NCBI GenBank assembly: GCA_905373475.1
Contig: CAJPTC010000016.1
Coordinates: 1 to 59,235 of the forward strand
DNA from: Bacteroidia bacterium
Lineage (GTDB): Bacteria > Bacteroidota > Bacteroidia > Bacteroidales > CAJPTX01
DNA: 59,235 nucleotides
Direction of reading: 5' to 3'
A program made the position numbers and the translations under genes. Under the pieces are notes generated by a model. It searched no databases. It saw nothing but the letters and a program-made list of their open reading frames with translations, and had not been told where the DNA came from. Positions within the stretch are counted from its first letter, which is position 1; each line of letters starts with the position of its first letter. Of the stretch, positions 46,127 through 56,095 are shown piece by piece.

Positions 46127-46405
46127 TTAGATAACCGCCAAAATATCGTTCTGACGCATGATGATGTAATCTACATCATCTACGGTAACTTCCGTTCCAC
46201 CGTACTTAGAGTAGAGCACTATGTCGCCTACCTTTACTTCCATTGTCACATCCTTCGTACCGTTACCTACAGCGCGAACAGTACCCCTCTGTGGTTTTTC
46301 CTTAGCTGTATCGGGAATAATGATTCCACTTGCAGTACGCTCTTCGTTAGCAATAGGCTCAATCACTACTCGATCGCCTAACGGTCTTACTTTCAACTCT
46401 GCCAT
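46127..46405 (-). CDS. groS: Co-chaperonin GroES
   Basis: 92 aa from the ATG at 46405 (MAELKVRPLGDRVVIEPIAN). The mobile loop (EERTASGIIIPDTAKEKPQR) and VGDIVLYSKYGGTEVTVDDV are typical. It caps GroEL. First gene of the heat-shock operon. Confidence 0.98.
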   Translation of the reverse strand: MAELKVRPLGDRVVIEPIANEERTASGIIIPDTAKEKPQRGTVRAVGNGTKDVTMEVKVGDIVLYSKYGGTEVTVDDVDYIIMRQNDILAVI

Positions 46406-46512
46406 CACTCTATTGGTTTTACTCTTCTTAATTCTTTAGCGGCTTTACAATCAGCCGCACATCTTTCTACCTAGCAAAAGGCACACCACATTATGCACAG
46501 AGAACGAAGTAG

Positions 46513-46550
46513 TGACATTTTGACATTAAAAGACAGCATTTCTCGCGAGA
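46513..46550 (-). promoter_or_regulatory. Repeats upstream of groES
   Basis: A direct repeat TGACATT-T-TGACATT (46513-46527, plus strand) and a perfect palindrome TCTCGCGAGA (46541-46550) about 110-145 bases before the groES start. No CIRCE element and no TAnnTTTG box are seen. Possible heat-shock control site, unproven. Confidence 0.3.
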
Positions 46551-46559
46551 GTTGCCAAT

Positions 46560-47050
46560 TACGAACTGCCACAAACAGTTCCCGAATCCGCGTACGCATC
46601 TCGCTCTGCAATGGGAAATCTGGTAAAACAAATTTCCACTGCCTTACTATGCCTCCTGCCTGATTTTGATTCTCTTATTTTATAAAAGAAGCTCTATCTT
46701 TAAGGATAGTTCCGAGAACAAAAGGAGCTATAGGCTATTAGTATGGAGTCGAACAACCGTCTAATATTCACTCTTAAACAGCATTACTCATGAAATCCAG
46801 TCCACTTCTCTAGCATCATTTTCATAGCATTGGCTTTTTGTTCCTGTAAAAAAAGAAGCTAGAGAATAGCCGTGGGCTTTCCTTGGAAATTACGTTAGAG
46901 GACAAACCTCCTATTATTGTGCAACAGACACGTCCATAGTAACGTAGTAAAAAAAAAGCAGAACCTCTAATTTCAAGGTAATGCTTGAGTAACTGGTAGC
47001 GTCGTACTGCACCCTGTTATTAGCGGAGAAGCTTGTACATCTCCTAATAT
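46560..47050. other. 490-base gap without a recognised gene
   Basis: Neither strand holds a convincing ORF. A short minus-strand stretch at about 46790-46860 reads LQEQKANAMKMMLEKWTGFHE to a stop, perhaps the tail of a lost gene. Confidence 0.3.
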
Positions 47051-47086
47051 AAAAAGAGCGGGCACAGCCGTAAGGTTGTGCCCGTT
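47051..47086 (-). terminator. Terminator after nifJ
   Basis: Strong AACGGGCACAACC...GGCTGTGCCCGCTC hairpin with T tail on the minus strand, about 30 bases past the nifJ stop. Confidence 0.85.
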
Positions 47087-47114
47087 CCTAATTTCACAAC
47101 TACCCTAAATCTCT

Positions 47115-50100
47115 TTATTCCTGCGAATAATCTTGCTTTGAGGCGCGTACATACGATTTGTAACGCCACAGAGCATTCTCCTGTGCAGCCTTAAAGAGTT
47201 CCGCAGCTTCGCCTGGGAAGGTTTGTGCCAAGGAGCTATAACGCACTTCACCATTTAGGAACTCTTGGAATTTATCCCAGTTGGGAGCTTTTGAGTCTAG
47301 CGTAAACGGATTCTTGCCTTGTTCTTCCAATTGCGGATTGTAACGATACAAGTGCCAGTAACCACACTCTACAGCCTTCTTTTCCTCCATTTGCGTGTCG
47401 GTCATACCAATCTTCAGCCCGTGGTTAATACACGGCGCATAAGCGATAATTAGCGATGGTCCTGGATAGGCTTCTGCCTCTTTAATAGCCTTAAAGAACT
47501 GGTTCTGATCAGCGCCCATAGCCACTTGTGCTACATAAACGTAGCCATAGCTCATCGCCATCATACCTAAATCTTTCTTTCGCACCCGTTTCCCCGCTGC
47601 TGCAAATTTGGCAACTGCCGCTATTGGCGTAGACTTGGAAGCTTGTCCCCCTGTATTGGAGTATACCTCAGTATCAAGTACAAGCACATTGATATCTGCA
47701 CCCGAAGCAAGTACGTGGTCAAGTCCACCATAACCAATGTCGTATGCCCAACCGTCGCCACCAAACACCCAGAAAGACTTCTTAGAGAAATATTGCTGCA
47801 AACCTAGAAGTTGCTTTGTTTCAGGGGAACTCTCTTTAGATAAAGCTGTAGCCAGTTTTTCTGCCACTGCAATGCTTTCCATCGCGTTGTGCGACTTATC
47901 GATCCACTCTTGCAAGGCTTGCCTTGTCTCTTCGCTTATCGCCCCTGCGGCCATAAGAGCTTTAGCTTGTTCCGCAATACGTACCCTTAGGTGTTCTACG
48001 CCCGTTGCAATCCCGAGACCGAATTCTGCATTGTCTTCAAAAAGCGAGTTTGCCCATGCAACACCCCGCCCTTGTTCGTTTGTACAATAAGGCGAAGAGG
48101 GCGAAGAACCGCCATAAATTGAGGAGCAACCAGTAGCATTGGCAACAATCATCCGATCGCCAAATAGCTGAGTTATCGTCTTGATGTAGGGCGTCTCACC
48201 GCAACCTGCACAAGCCCCTGAGAACTCAAACAATGGGCGTGCAAACTGGCTGTTCTTTACGCTCGCATATTTGTCTACAACATTTTTGTATCCCACCTTC
48301 TCTTCAAGATACTCCCAGTTCTTAATTTCTTTTTCCTGCGTTTCGGTCAGTTTCATCACCAACGCCTTCGATTTCGGCGCAGGACATACCGCAGCACAGT
48401 TCCCACAACCTGTACAATCGAGTACACTGACTTGAATGCGGAACTTGTAGTCTTTCAGCGCACCACCTTTCCCATCAATAACCTCTGTACCCACAGGTAG
48501 CCCCTTTACGTCAGCTTCATTCAACAAGAAGGGGCGGATTGCAGCGTGAGGACACACGTATGCACACTGATTACATTGTATACAAAATTCCGACTCCCAC
48601 TCGGGCACCATACTAGCAATGCCACGTTTCTCCCAACGCGTTGTACCGCTGGGTAGCGTACCATCTTCGCGACCAACAAAAGCACTCACAGGGAGATCAT
48701 CGCCCACTTGGTTATTCATGGGCACCATTACGTTATTCACGAAATCTGGCGCACCTTGCAAGTGCATGCTTTTTTCAGGTTCCAGCTTTGCCCAAGCTTC
48801 GGGCACTTTTACTTCCTTGACTTCCCCTCCACGATCTACTGCTGCACAGTTCTTATTTACAACCTCTGCGCCTTTTTTACCGAAAGTCTTTTCGATAAAA
48901 TGCTTCATCTCCTTCACTGCTTCATCGTACGGAATTACGTTAGCAATTCTGAAGAAGGCTGCTTGCATAATGGTATTAGTACGGTTTCCTAAGCCTATCT
49001 CGCGCGCTACAGTAGTGGCATCAATCGTATAGAGCTTTACCTTTTTCTGCGCTAGAACACGCTTTACGCTGTTGGGTAGATGCTGCTCAAGCTCAGCTTC
49101 GTTCCACGGGCAATTGAGAAGGAAAGCGCCGCCTTCGCGAATACCTCGCAACATATCGTAGCGCTGGAGGTAAGAGGGAACGTGACATGCCACAAAATCG
49201 GGCGTAGTAACCAAGTAAGGTGAACGGATCGGTTTGTCGCCGAAACGGAGGTGTGAGGTCGTAATCCCCCCAGATTTTTTGGAGTCGTAAGCGAAATAGG
49301 CTTGACAATACTTATCGGTTGTTTCACCTATAATCTTGATTGAGTTCTTATTAGCTCCCACTGTACCGTCAGAACCCAGACCGTAGAATTTGCCTTGGAA
49401 TGTACCAGGCTGCGCCAAATTGACTTCTTCTGGCACGTTTAGAGAGTGGAAGGTAACGTCATCTACAATCCCTACCGTGAAACCGTTTTTAGGCTCTTTT
49501 TGAGCGAGATTGTCGTAAACTGCTATTATCTGTGCAGGCGTGGTATCCTTTGAACTTAAACCATAACGCCCGCCATAAATTTCAGGCGCATCGGCAACTC
49601 CGTAGTATACATTGCGCACATCGAGGTAGAGCGGCTCGCCCAACGCACCCGATTCCTTAGTACGATCGAGAACGGCAATCCGTTTTACGCTCTTTGGCAT
49701 AGTAGCCACAAAGTGTTGAATAGAGAAGGGACGGAATAGACGCACAATCAGCAAGCCTACTTTTCGACCTTTTGCCATCAGATGATCTACCACCTCGCGT
49801 GCAGTTTCTGCCACACTACCCATTACAACAATGACCTCAGTAGCCTGTGGATCGCCGTAATAATCGAAGAGGTTGTATTTGCGCCCAGTAACCTTAGCAA
49901 GTTCCTCCATGTAGTGTTCTACTACCTCGGGAACGCGGAGGTAGTATGGGTTGCTTGCCTCACGATTCTGGAAGTAAACATCGGGGTTTTGTGCAGTACC
50001 GCGCGTTACAGGATGTTCGTTAGAAAGCGCTCTTGCACGGAATTCGGCAAGCGCTTTCTCATCCACTAAGCCGCGAACAGCTTCGGTATCAAGCGCTTCA

Positions 50101-50657
50101 ATTTTCTGAATTTCGTGCGACGTACGGAAGCCATCGAAGAAATGCAAAAATGGCACACGAGAAGTTAAAGCCGCAAGGTGCGCTACCGCCGCCAAGTCCA
50201 TAACCTCTTGTACGCTTCCCGTAGAGAGCATGGCAAAGCCCGTAGCGCGCGTAGACATTACGTCGCTATGATCGCCAAAGATTGACAAGGCATGTGCTGC
50301 AAGCGTACGAGCCGACACATGGAATACGGCGGGTAATAACTCACCTGCCATCTTATACATGTTGGGGATCATAAGCAACAACCCCTGCGATGCGGTATAG
50401 GTTGTTGTCAGAGCCCCCGACTGTAACGAACCATGTACTGCCCCCGCTGCGCCAGCTTCACTCTGCATTTCGAGAACGCGTACACGTTCACCGAAAAGAT
50501 TCTTTTTACCATTTGCCGACCATTCGTCTACCAACTCTGCCATTGTAGAGGACGGCGTGATGGGATATATTGCTGCTACCTCGCTAAACATATACGATAC
50601 GAAGGCTGCCGCATAGTTACCATCGCACGTTACGTACTGCTTTTTATCCTTTGTCAT
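47115..50657 (-). CDS. nifJ: Pyruvate:ferredoxin (flavodoxin) oxidoreductase, single chain
   Basis: 1180 aa. Converts pyruvate and CoA to acetyl-CoA and CO2, reducing ferredoxin; central in anaerobes. Domains in order: pyruvate-binding domain (YPITPSSTMAELVDEWSANG), transketolase-like and gamma domains, EKR linker, two 4Fe-4S clusters (CIQCNQCAYVCPHA and CTGCGNCAAVCPAP, about residues 680-760), and the TPP domain with ACAGCGETPYIKTI and GGDGWAYDIGYGG. The start MTKDKKQYVTCDGN (ATG at 50657) is preferred because a consensus -7 box lies at 50715-50722, inside a longer upstream frame. Confidence 0.97.
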   Translation of the reverse strand: MTKDKKQYVTCDGNYAAAFVSYMFSEVAAIYPITPSSTMAELVDEWSANGKKNLFGERVRVLEMQSEAGAAGAVHGSLQSGALTTTYTASQGLLLMIPNMYKMAGELLPAVFHVSARTLAAHALSIFGDHSDVMSTRATGFAMLSTGSVQEVMDLAAVAHLAALTSRVPFLHFFDGFRTSHEIQKIEALDTEAVRGLVDEKALAEFRARALSNEHPVTRGTAQNPDVYFQNREASNPYYLRVPEVVEHYMEELAKVTGRKYNLFDYYGDPQATEVIVVMGSVAETAREVVDHLMAKGRKVGLLIVRLFRPFSIQHFVATMPKSVKRIAVLDRTKESGALGEPLYLDVRNVYYGVADAPEIYGGRYGLSSKDTTPAQIIAVYDNLAQKEPKNGFTVGIVDDVTFHSLNVPEEVNLAQPGTFQGKFYGLGSDGTVGANKNSIKIIGETTDKYCQAYFAYDSKKSGGITTSHLRFGDKPIRSPYLVTTPDFVACHVPSYLQRYDMLRGIREGGAFLLNCPWNEAELEQHLPNSVKRVLAQKKVKLYTIDATTVAREIGLGNRTNTIMQAAFFRIANVIPYDEAVKEMKHFIEKTFGKKGAEVVNKNCAAVDRGGEVKEVKVPEAWAKLEPEKSMHLQGAPDFVNNVMVPMNNQVGDDLPVSAFVGREDGTLPSGTTRWEKRGIASMVPEWESEFCIQCNQCAYVCPHAAIRPFLLNEADVKGLPVGTEVIDGKGGALKDYKFRIQVSVLDCTGCGNCAAVCPAPKSKALVMKLTETQEKEIKNWEYLEEKVGYKNVVDKYASVKNSQFARPLFEFSGACAGCGETPYIKTITQLFGDRMIVANATGCSSIYGGSSPSSPYCTNEQGRGVAWANSLFEDNAEFGLGIATGVEHLRVRIAEQAKALMAAGAISEETRQALQEWIDKSHNAMESIAVAEKLATALSKESSPETKQLLGLQQYFSKKSFWVFGGDGWAYDIGYGGLDHVLASGADINVLVLDTEVYSNTGGQASKSTPIAAVAKFAAAGKRVRKKDLGMMAMSYGYVYVAQVAMGADQNQFFKAIKEAEAYPGPSLIIAYAPCINHGLKIGMTDTQMEEKKAVECGYWHLYRYNPQLEEQGKNPFTLDSKAPNWDKFQEFLNGEVRYSSLAQTFPGEAAELFKAAQENALWRYKSYVRASKQDYSQE

Positions 50658-50714
50658 TTCCTTGAAAATTTCGTCATAATCGTTCTCCTCCCCTCTTTCT
50701 CTCACCCATGCACA

Positions 50715-50722
50715 CAAAAATA
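50715..50722 (-). promoter_or_regulatory. -7 box (TATTTTTG) of nifJ
   Basis: Exact TAnnTTTG match on the minus strand, giving a leader of about 50 bases before the ATG at 50657. Confidence 0.5.
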
Positions 50723-50884
50723 CGCGTTTCGTGCTTTAACATTGCACTTTATTCGTAATTTGTAGCCTCTCTAATTCTAAGTAGAAAAAGAGGCGTGACA
50801 ATAGAAAATAGAACAAAGAGGGAAAAGTTTGCCCAAGGCATTTTTGGGCACGTCAGAACGTATTCTGACTATCCGACAACTTTC

Positions 50885-51745
50885 TCAGGGTAGCGCATCT
50901 TTGCGAACATCGAGAAGCCGTAGCCCGTGATGCTCGCATACCTCTTGCAACTGGTGCTGGAAAGCTTCTGCAACGCTTCCGACCAATTTCAAGCCATTGT
51001 GCGCACCTCTCACGTTCGGACAAACAAGCGTGGAAACGTAGGCTTCCATGCCTTGCATCACCAATTTCTGGCAATAGGGGTGGTCTATGTGATACCACAA
51101 AAATCTGGCAAAGCTGGCTAAAAATTGATTGGGACGCTCACCACGGAACAAGCGCTGCATTACGGGTTCGGTAGATTTGAATACGTTGCCATCTGGCTCT
51201 AGACCGAGCGCAATTCCGTATTCTACATACATGCCCTCGGCGAGCACTGGCGGCAAAACGCCATAGAGCCAGTCACGCAGAAGATGACGTCCTAGCCACG
51301 CGCCACTCCCCTCATCTCCTAATAAATATCCTAATGATGGTCGCGCATAGGTTATCGTTTTGCCATCATAAAAACCTGCATTGCTTCCCGTGCCAATAAT
51401 ACCGACAACACCTGCCTCAGATTGCCACAGGACACGTGCCGCGCCCACCATGTCGGAATCTACCACAATATCTGCTTTGGGGAAGACTCGTTGTAGCGCA
51501 GCTTTCATCCGCCACGGCGCCTGATCCGCGGCACAGCCTGTACCGTAATATTCCACCTTTAGTACCTCTTGGCAAAAAGCTTCTAACGGGAAGGCTTCGC
51601 GAATCTTTTCCACAAGCTCGTCTTCGGTAAGATAGAGCGGGCTCATCCCTTCCACTCGGAACTGCGCCACAATACCCAATTCAGGATTACGCACAAACCA
51701 TTTGACGCTCGTGCCACCGCCATCAACCAAAAGACTTACGCTCAT
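50885..51745 (-). CDS. BadF/BadG-family sugar kinase (GlcNAc kinase-like)
   Basis: 286 aa, ASKHA fold: DGGGTSVKWFVRNPE (phosphate 1, residues 8-22), IVVDSDMVGAARVLW, GIIGTGSNAGFYDG (phosphate 2) and LLGDEGSGAWLGRHLLRDWL. The family includes N-acetylglucosamine and muramic acid kinases. Lying 60 bases after murF on the same strand, a role in cell-wall amino sugar salvage is likely but not shown. Confidence 0.85.
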   Translation of the reverse strand: MSVSLLVDGGGTSVKWFVRNPELGIVAQFRVEGMSPLYLTEDELVEKIREAFPLEAFCQEVLKVEYYGTGCAADQAPWRMKAALQRVFPKADIVVDSDMVGAARVLWQSEAGVVGIIGTGSNAGFYDGKTITYARPSLGYLLGDEGSGAWLGRHLLRDWLYGVLPPVLAEGMYVEYGIALGLEPDGNVFKSTEPVMQRLFRGERPNQFLASFARFLWYHIDHPYCQKLVMQGMEAYVSTLVCPNVRGAHNGLKLVGSVAEAFQHQLQEVCEHHGLRLLDVRKDALP

Positions 51746-51805
51746 CCTCTATTTTGTTTTGTCACAAAAGCCCCAGCATGCCACCTTGTGCATTAACCAA
51801 TCTGG

Positions 51806-53107
51806 TTACAAGGCATCTATTAACTGCTCCAGTCCAACAGAATGCGAACCCTTGAGTAAAATTAGCGAATTTGCGTAATGTATGAGTGCTATATGGCGCG
51901 CGCAATCTGTTACATCGTTGAAAAAAAGAGCACCTTCACGTCTTTCCCAATTTTTACCAACATACCAAACCTCAATACCTGAGAAAGAGGCAACTTGTTC
52001 CTGAATTGCACGGTGCGCATCTACAGACAACGTCCCTAATTCTTTCATTTCCCCCAAAATTAGGAGGCGATGCGACGGGCTTGGGATCTCCATAAAACTA
52101 TCTATAGCAAGACGCATACTCGTCGGATTTGCATTGTAGCAATCTGCAACGAGTTTGTTTCGCCTCCCTTCAACAAGTTGTGAACGATTAAGCTGGGGCG
52201 AATACGCCGCAATAGCTTGAATTCCTTCGTCAATTGGCACATTGAAGTAGTAACCTACGTGCAATGCGGCTAGAATATTTATCGCATTGAATGCACCCAC
52301 CAATTGAGTTCTCCCGTTGTATGCTCGCTTATTGACTTCCAACGAATAGGATAGCGTACCATCGGCTTCCGTGCGTGTGCTCATCTTATAGGCTGTCAGG
52401 GAATAGGGGATGGCGAGACAGCCAAGATGAAGCTGTGTAGCAACATTGGCGATCTGTACATCGTCTTCGCGTACAAAAGTTACCGCATCGTGCTCTTTAA
52501 GGAAGGCGAATAACTCACTCTTGGTTTTTGCAACCCCCTCTATTGAGCCAAAGCCTTCCAAATGCGCTGCTCCGACCGAGGTTATTAGTCCATGCGTAGG
52601 TTCTGCAATTTCGCACAAAGTAGCTATTTCACCAGGGTGATTAGCACCCATCTCAATAATTGCAAACTCACAATCGGGGGGTATAGCAAGAAGCGTAAGA
52701 GGTACTCCTATATCGTTATTGAAATTTCCTTCGGTAGCGCTCACTTTGTAGTGAGTAGCCAAGACTGTACGCAGGAGTTCCTTTGTAGTGGTTTTACCAT
52801 TTGTACCCGTGACGCCTAAGATGGGGCAACGGAGTGTTTGGCGATGTAACCATGCCACTTCTGCAAGTGTGCGACGAACGTCGGGCACAACTACGACACG
52901 AGGACTTGAGGCTAACGCTTCCATATCGGTCACCGCCAGTGCAGCTCCCTTATTTAAAACTTCTTGAGCGTAGATCCCCCCATTCACATGTTCACCTGAC
53001 AGACCGAAAAAAATAGCACCTTCCTTCACTTTACGGCTGTCTGTGGTTACTCCGCCTTGATGCTGGTAATGCGCATAAATCGTTTTAGCGCTTTCGCTCA
53101 CTTGCAT
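51806..53107 (-). CDS. murF: UDP-MurNAc-tripeptide D-Ala-D-Ala ligase
   Basis: 433 aa. Mur ligase: N-terminal UDP-binding domain (TDSRKVKEGAIFFGLSGEHV), ATP-binding P-loop VTGTNGKTTTKELL (about residue 99), IIEMGANHPGEI (metal/substrate), and a C-terminal domain (ADCYNANPTSMRLAIDSF, LGEMKELG). It adds D-Ala-D-Ala in the last cytoplasmic peptidoglycan step. The ATG at 53107 is chosen because the perfect promoter at 53127-53158 overlaps the longer frame; leader about 15 bases. Probably co-transcribed with the kinase gene. Confidence 0.96.
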   Translation of the reverse strand: MQVSESAKTIYAHYQHQGGVTTDSRKVKEGAIFFGLSGEHVNGGIYAQEVLNKGAALAVTDMEALASSPRVVVVPDVRRTLAEVAWLHRQTLRCPILGVTGTNGKTTTKELLRTVLATHYKVSATEGNFNNDIGVPLTLLAIPPDCEFAIIEMGANHPGEIATLCEIAEPTHGLITSVGAAHLEGFGSIEGVAKTKSELFAFLKEHDAVTFVREDDVQIANVATQLHLGCLAIPYSLTAYKMSTRTEADGTLSYSLEVNKRAYNGRTQLVGAFNAINILAALHVGYYFNVPIDEGIQAIAAYSPQLNRSQLVEGRRNKLVADCYNANPTSMRLAIDSFMEIPSPSHRLLILGEMKELGTLSVDAHRAIQEQVASFSGIEVWYVGKNWERREGALFFNDVTDCARHIALIHYANSLILLKGSHSVGLEQLIDAL

Positions 53108-53126
53108 TTCTTCTATTCCCTCCATA

Positions 53127-53158
53127 CAAAGGTAAAAAGTTAGTGCTTCCGACACAAA
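53127..53158 (-). promoter_or_regulatory. Promoter of murF (TTTG-N20-TACCTTTG)
   Basis: Perfect -33 TTTG (53155-53158) and -7 TACCTTTG (53127-53134) with a 20-base spacer on the minus strand. It decides the murF start. Confidence 0.8.
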
Positions 53159-53223
53159 GGGAAAGGAAAAGAATTATACAAAGCTAAAAGAGGAGGATAG
53201 CCAACATAGAATAATTGCAGAGC

Positions 53224-53257
53224 ACAAAAAAGGAGATGACGTGAAGCCATCTCCTTC
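53224..53257 (-). terminator. Terminator after the GldJ-like gene
   Basis: AAGGAGATGG/CCATCTCCTT-type hairpin with T tail on the minus strand. Confidence 0.8.
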
Positions 53258-53291
53258 CTAATTCCATAAGCAATATGTCTTTCAAGTACCG

Positions 53292-54842
53292 CTAGCGTCT
53301 ATCTACTTCCGCTGGTTCGCCGACAGCATCCATCGCAAGACGGAAGCCTATGTCGCAAGTAGACGAATTCTCATCAAGGAAACGACGCGCACCAGGGCTC
53401 AACCAATAGGCGCGATCCCGCCATCCGCCTCCCTTGTAAACACGGGCTTGGTCGTTGATCTGCGTCGTCATCCCTACATGCTTGAGCTTACCGTCATCCA
53501 CCCCTTGGTAATACATATTGTTCGTGCTCTCCACTTGATCTATCGTATTACCTTCGTTGTACTGCATGGTAGACTCTTTATCACCATCTCGATAGTTGAT
53601 GTAGTATGCACGGTCGTAATTCCTGCGACCTGCAAAAGCCGTATCCGTATGCTTCTGTATACGCCCATACTGGTCTACGTTCTTAATCGTGGGACGATTG
53701 TTCGCACCCAACTCCGTATCATAGGCTTCAAATACGTTACCACGATAAGGACGCAACTCATCTACATCTTCAGAAGAGAGAGGACGATAGACGTCAAGCA
53801 CCCACTCATTCACATTTCCTGCCATACAGTAGAGACCGAAGTCGTTAGGCCAATAAGAATCAACAGGGCGCGTAATATCCCCACGGTCGTTCAAATCGCC
53901 CGCAGTTCCCATGTAATCACCTTTTCCGCGAACGAAGTTGGCTTGCATCTGCCCTAGTTCATTCTTAATGTTATTGCGGTTACGAACGTTGTGACCATTC
54001 CATGGGTAGATCTTTCGTTCTGCAACATTCTCTTGTACCGTATTGCCCAGCAGACCCGAAGCAGCGTATTCCCATTCAGCCTCGGTAGGTAGGCGGTATT
54101 CCGAGAACATAATACCATCTTCAATTGTGGCATTACGTCCTGTTTGGCTAGCGCCTGGCTGTTTACTCGGTAGCCCTTTGTGGTTTGCAGGCGTGTGACG
54201 CCCTAAGAGATAGGCCTCTGTATCGAAGTTATTTTCAGCCTGCTGTCCTTGCACGTAGTCGGCATCAATTGTTAGAATACCACGCTTATCCAGCATCCAC
54301 TCATTTACACGGTTGGTACGCCAGTGTGCATAGTCAACAACTTGTCGCCATGAGACCCCCACAACAGGATGATCGTTGTAAGCAGGGTGGCGGAAATAAT
54401 TCCTCACAAAGGGCTCATTGAACGCCATAGGCGAACGCCAAACGAGCGTATCGGGTAGTGCTTTGTCGTAAACGTCGATCAACTTGTCTCCGTAGACGCG
54501 ACGTACCCAGAACAAGTACTCACGGTACTCAACGTTGGTACACTCCGTTTCGTCGATATAAAAGGAGGAGACTGTCACACGGCGTGGTACATTGTTCCAG
54601 TCGTAGACCACATCTTGCTCCGTACGTCCCATAATGAAAGTACCGCCTTCAATGAATTTAAGCCCAGGGGCAGTTTCAGGTTTATAGCCTTCAACAACCT
54701 CAAAGCCTCCATAGTTCTCGTCATTGTATTTCCAACCCGTAGCACGAGAAGCGCCACTGCGGTGATTACTCTTACACGACGAGAGCAAAACAGCACTCAG
54801 TAGAACTAGAACAACTACTGGAAACCTCTTATCTAATCGCAT
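53292..54842 (-). CDS. GldJ/GldK-like gliding/T9SS lipoprotein
   Basis: 516 aa from the ATG at 54842 (a GTG four codons upstream is an alternative). Signal peptide II with lipobox LLSSC (Cys22 region). FGE-sulfatase-like fold as in GldK: FIEGGTFIMGRTEQDVVYDW, VSSFYIDETECTNVEYREYL, YRLPTEAEWEYAASG, YCMAGNVNEWVLDVY, YKGGGWRDRAYW. The insert around 350-440 and the end resemble GldJ rather than GldK. GldJ stabilises GldK and supports secretion in Flavobacterium. It precedes no other T9SS core gene but is paired with a PorP/SprF-like protein. Confidence 0.85.
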   Translation of the reverse strand: MRLDKRFPVVVLVLLSAVLLSSCKSNHRSGASRATGWKYNDENYGGFEVVEGYKPETAPGLKFIEGGTFIMGRTEQDVVYDWNNVPRRVTVSSFYIDETECTNVEYREYLFWVRRVYGDKLIDVYDKALPDTLVWRSPMAFNEPFVRNYFRHPAYNDHPVVGVSWRQVVDYAHWRTNRVNEWMLDKRGILTIDADYVQGQQAENNFDTEAYLLGRHTPANHKGLPSKQPGASQTGRNATIEDGIMFSEYRLPTEAEWEYAASGLLGNTVQENVAERKIYPWNGHNVRNRNNIKNELGQMQANFVRGKGDYMGTAGDLNDRGDITRPVDSYWPNDFGLYCMAGNVNEWVLDVYRPLSSEDVDELRPYRGNVFEAYDTELGANNRPTIKNVDQYGRIQKHTDTAFAGRRNYDRAYYINYRDGDKESTMQYNEGNTIDQVESTNNMYYQGVDDGKLKHVGMTTQINDQARVYKGGGWRDRAYWLSPGARRFLDENSSTCDIGFRLAMDAVGEPAEVDRR

Positions 54843-54935
54843 TGCTCCTATCACTAGTTTTTCGAAACTCTTTCAGATGTGTTATAAAAGTACGGACTTT
54901 CTCGTCAATTGTTGCACACGGCTCGTCAAAAAAGT

Positions 54936-56024
54936 TTAGCGCCTTCTGTTACGACGACTCTGACTCGCCCCTGTACGCTTGCGCGAGTACTTTGTCATCT
55001 GTGTACGCTTCTTCTTATCAAACTGGGATGCTAAACGCGGTCTCTTGCTCAGCGGTATTTTCACCCCAAAAGTAACTTCGTGCACAGAGGCCTCCAGTCC
55101 GCGAAAGCCTTCTGCCAAAAAGCCCATATTGTAAGCGTATGACAGACTATACATTTCGCCTGCATAGCCCACAGAGGCACTTATAGACTGCCGCGAATAC
55201 AAGATTGAATTACGGTAGTACAACGCTCCAAATACGCCTATATACTCTACACGCATCCCCCCCATAAGCTCAAAGCCACGAGCGCCGACTGTAGAGCGAT
55301 CGAAATCGCGCGACTGGTAGGTAACGTGTAACAGGGGAACGAGATATAAAGGTGTCTTGAAACGATAGATCTCAAAGATATTGTAGCGCATAGATGCGTA
55401 TGCTGAATACTTACGTGGCATCTTCAGATCTTTAGCAACACTACGGTTGTCAAAACGAGGTTCTGGGATGTGATGTATGGCTAGACCGAAATCCCACATC
55501 TGATATTCGCCCGAAGCACCGAAGCCAAAATCGTAAGTAAAGCGGTGGCTGTTCTCGTAGTTAAGACGATTCTCAGAAGTCGTTGCTTCTGCACCGAGCA
55601 TGTCGGGGAAGATGAGCTTATTGTAGTTTGCAGACTTCATGATAGCACCCGCCTGCACACCCAATCGCAGCCGAAAATCGTAGGTCAGATCCACCATAAA
55701 AGAGTAGTAAAGGTCTAGAGCCGTATGCTGAAGAACGCTACTACCTTGTACATCATTCACAATGCTAGCCCCTATGGCATGGTTATAGTAAATGCCAAAA
55801 GGTCGATCGAACGACACGCCATATGTATTGAAGGGAGAGCTGGCATTGAGCCACTGATTCCGATAAAATGCTCCAAAACGCATCATTCCCGCGTTACCAA
55901 CCTGTGCAGGGTTGATGAAGACGGGTAGTTCAAATGGTTGAGAATAGGTAAATAACTGCGCAGTGGCGTTGCCAAGCGCAAACCATAAGAACGAAACCAG
56001 AAGAGTACACCGAAATATCCTCAC
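54936..56024 (-). CDS. Second PorP/SprF-family outer-membrane protein
   Basis: 362 aa from a GTG at 56024; no ATG is available upstream of the mature part. Signal peptide of about 23 residues ends in GNATAQ. The SprF/PorP pattern follows: QPFELPVFINPAQVGNAGMM, FGAFYRNQWLNASSPFNTYG, and a C-terminal strand VHEVTFGVKIPLS, then a basic tail (KKKRTQMTKYSRKRTGASQS). In this phylum such proteins accompany large surface proteins or GldJ. The basic tail after the barrel is odd. The start codon is uncertain. Confidence 0.8.
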   Translation of the reverse strand: MRIFRCTLLVSFLWFALGNATAQLFTYSQPFELPVFINPAQVGNAGMMRFGAFYRNQWLNASSPFNTYGVSFDRPFGIYYNHAIGASIVNDVQGSSVLQHTALDLYYSFMVDLTYDFRLRLGVQAGAIMKSANYNKLIFPDMLGAEATTSENRLNYENSHRFTYDFGFGASGEYQMWDFGLAIHHIPEPRFDNRSVAKDLKMPRKYSAYASMRYNIFEIYRFKTPLYLVPLLHVTYQSRDFDRSTVGARGFELMGGMRVEYIGVFGALYYRNSILYSRQSISASVGYAGEMYSLSYAYNMGFLAEGFRGLEASVHEVTFGVKIPLSKRPRLASQFDKKKRTQMTKYSRKRTGASQSRRNRRR

Positions 56025-56095
56025 GCTTATTCCCTTATTAGAAGACCTCAGATGGCTCGCAATTCTTACTCTTTTACGTTGTGCTTTGAAAAAGG

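Noticed and set aside
47737..48090. Long plus-strand ORF opposite nifJ
   Set aside because: Antisense to conserved PFOR motifs; explained as a codon-bias shadow.
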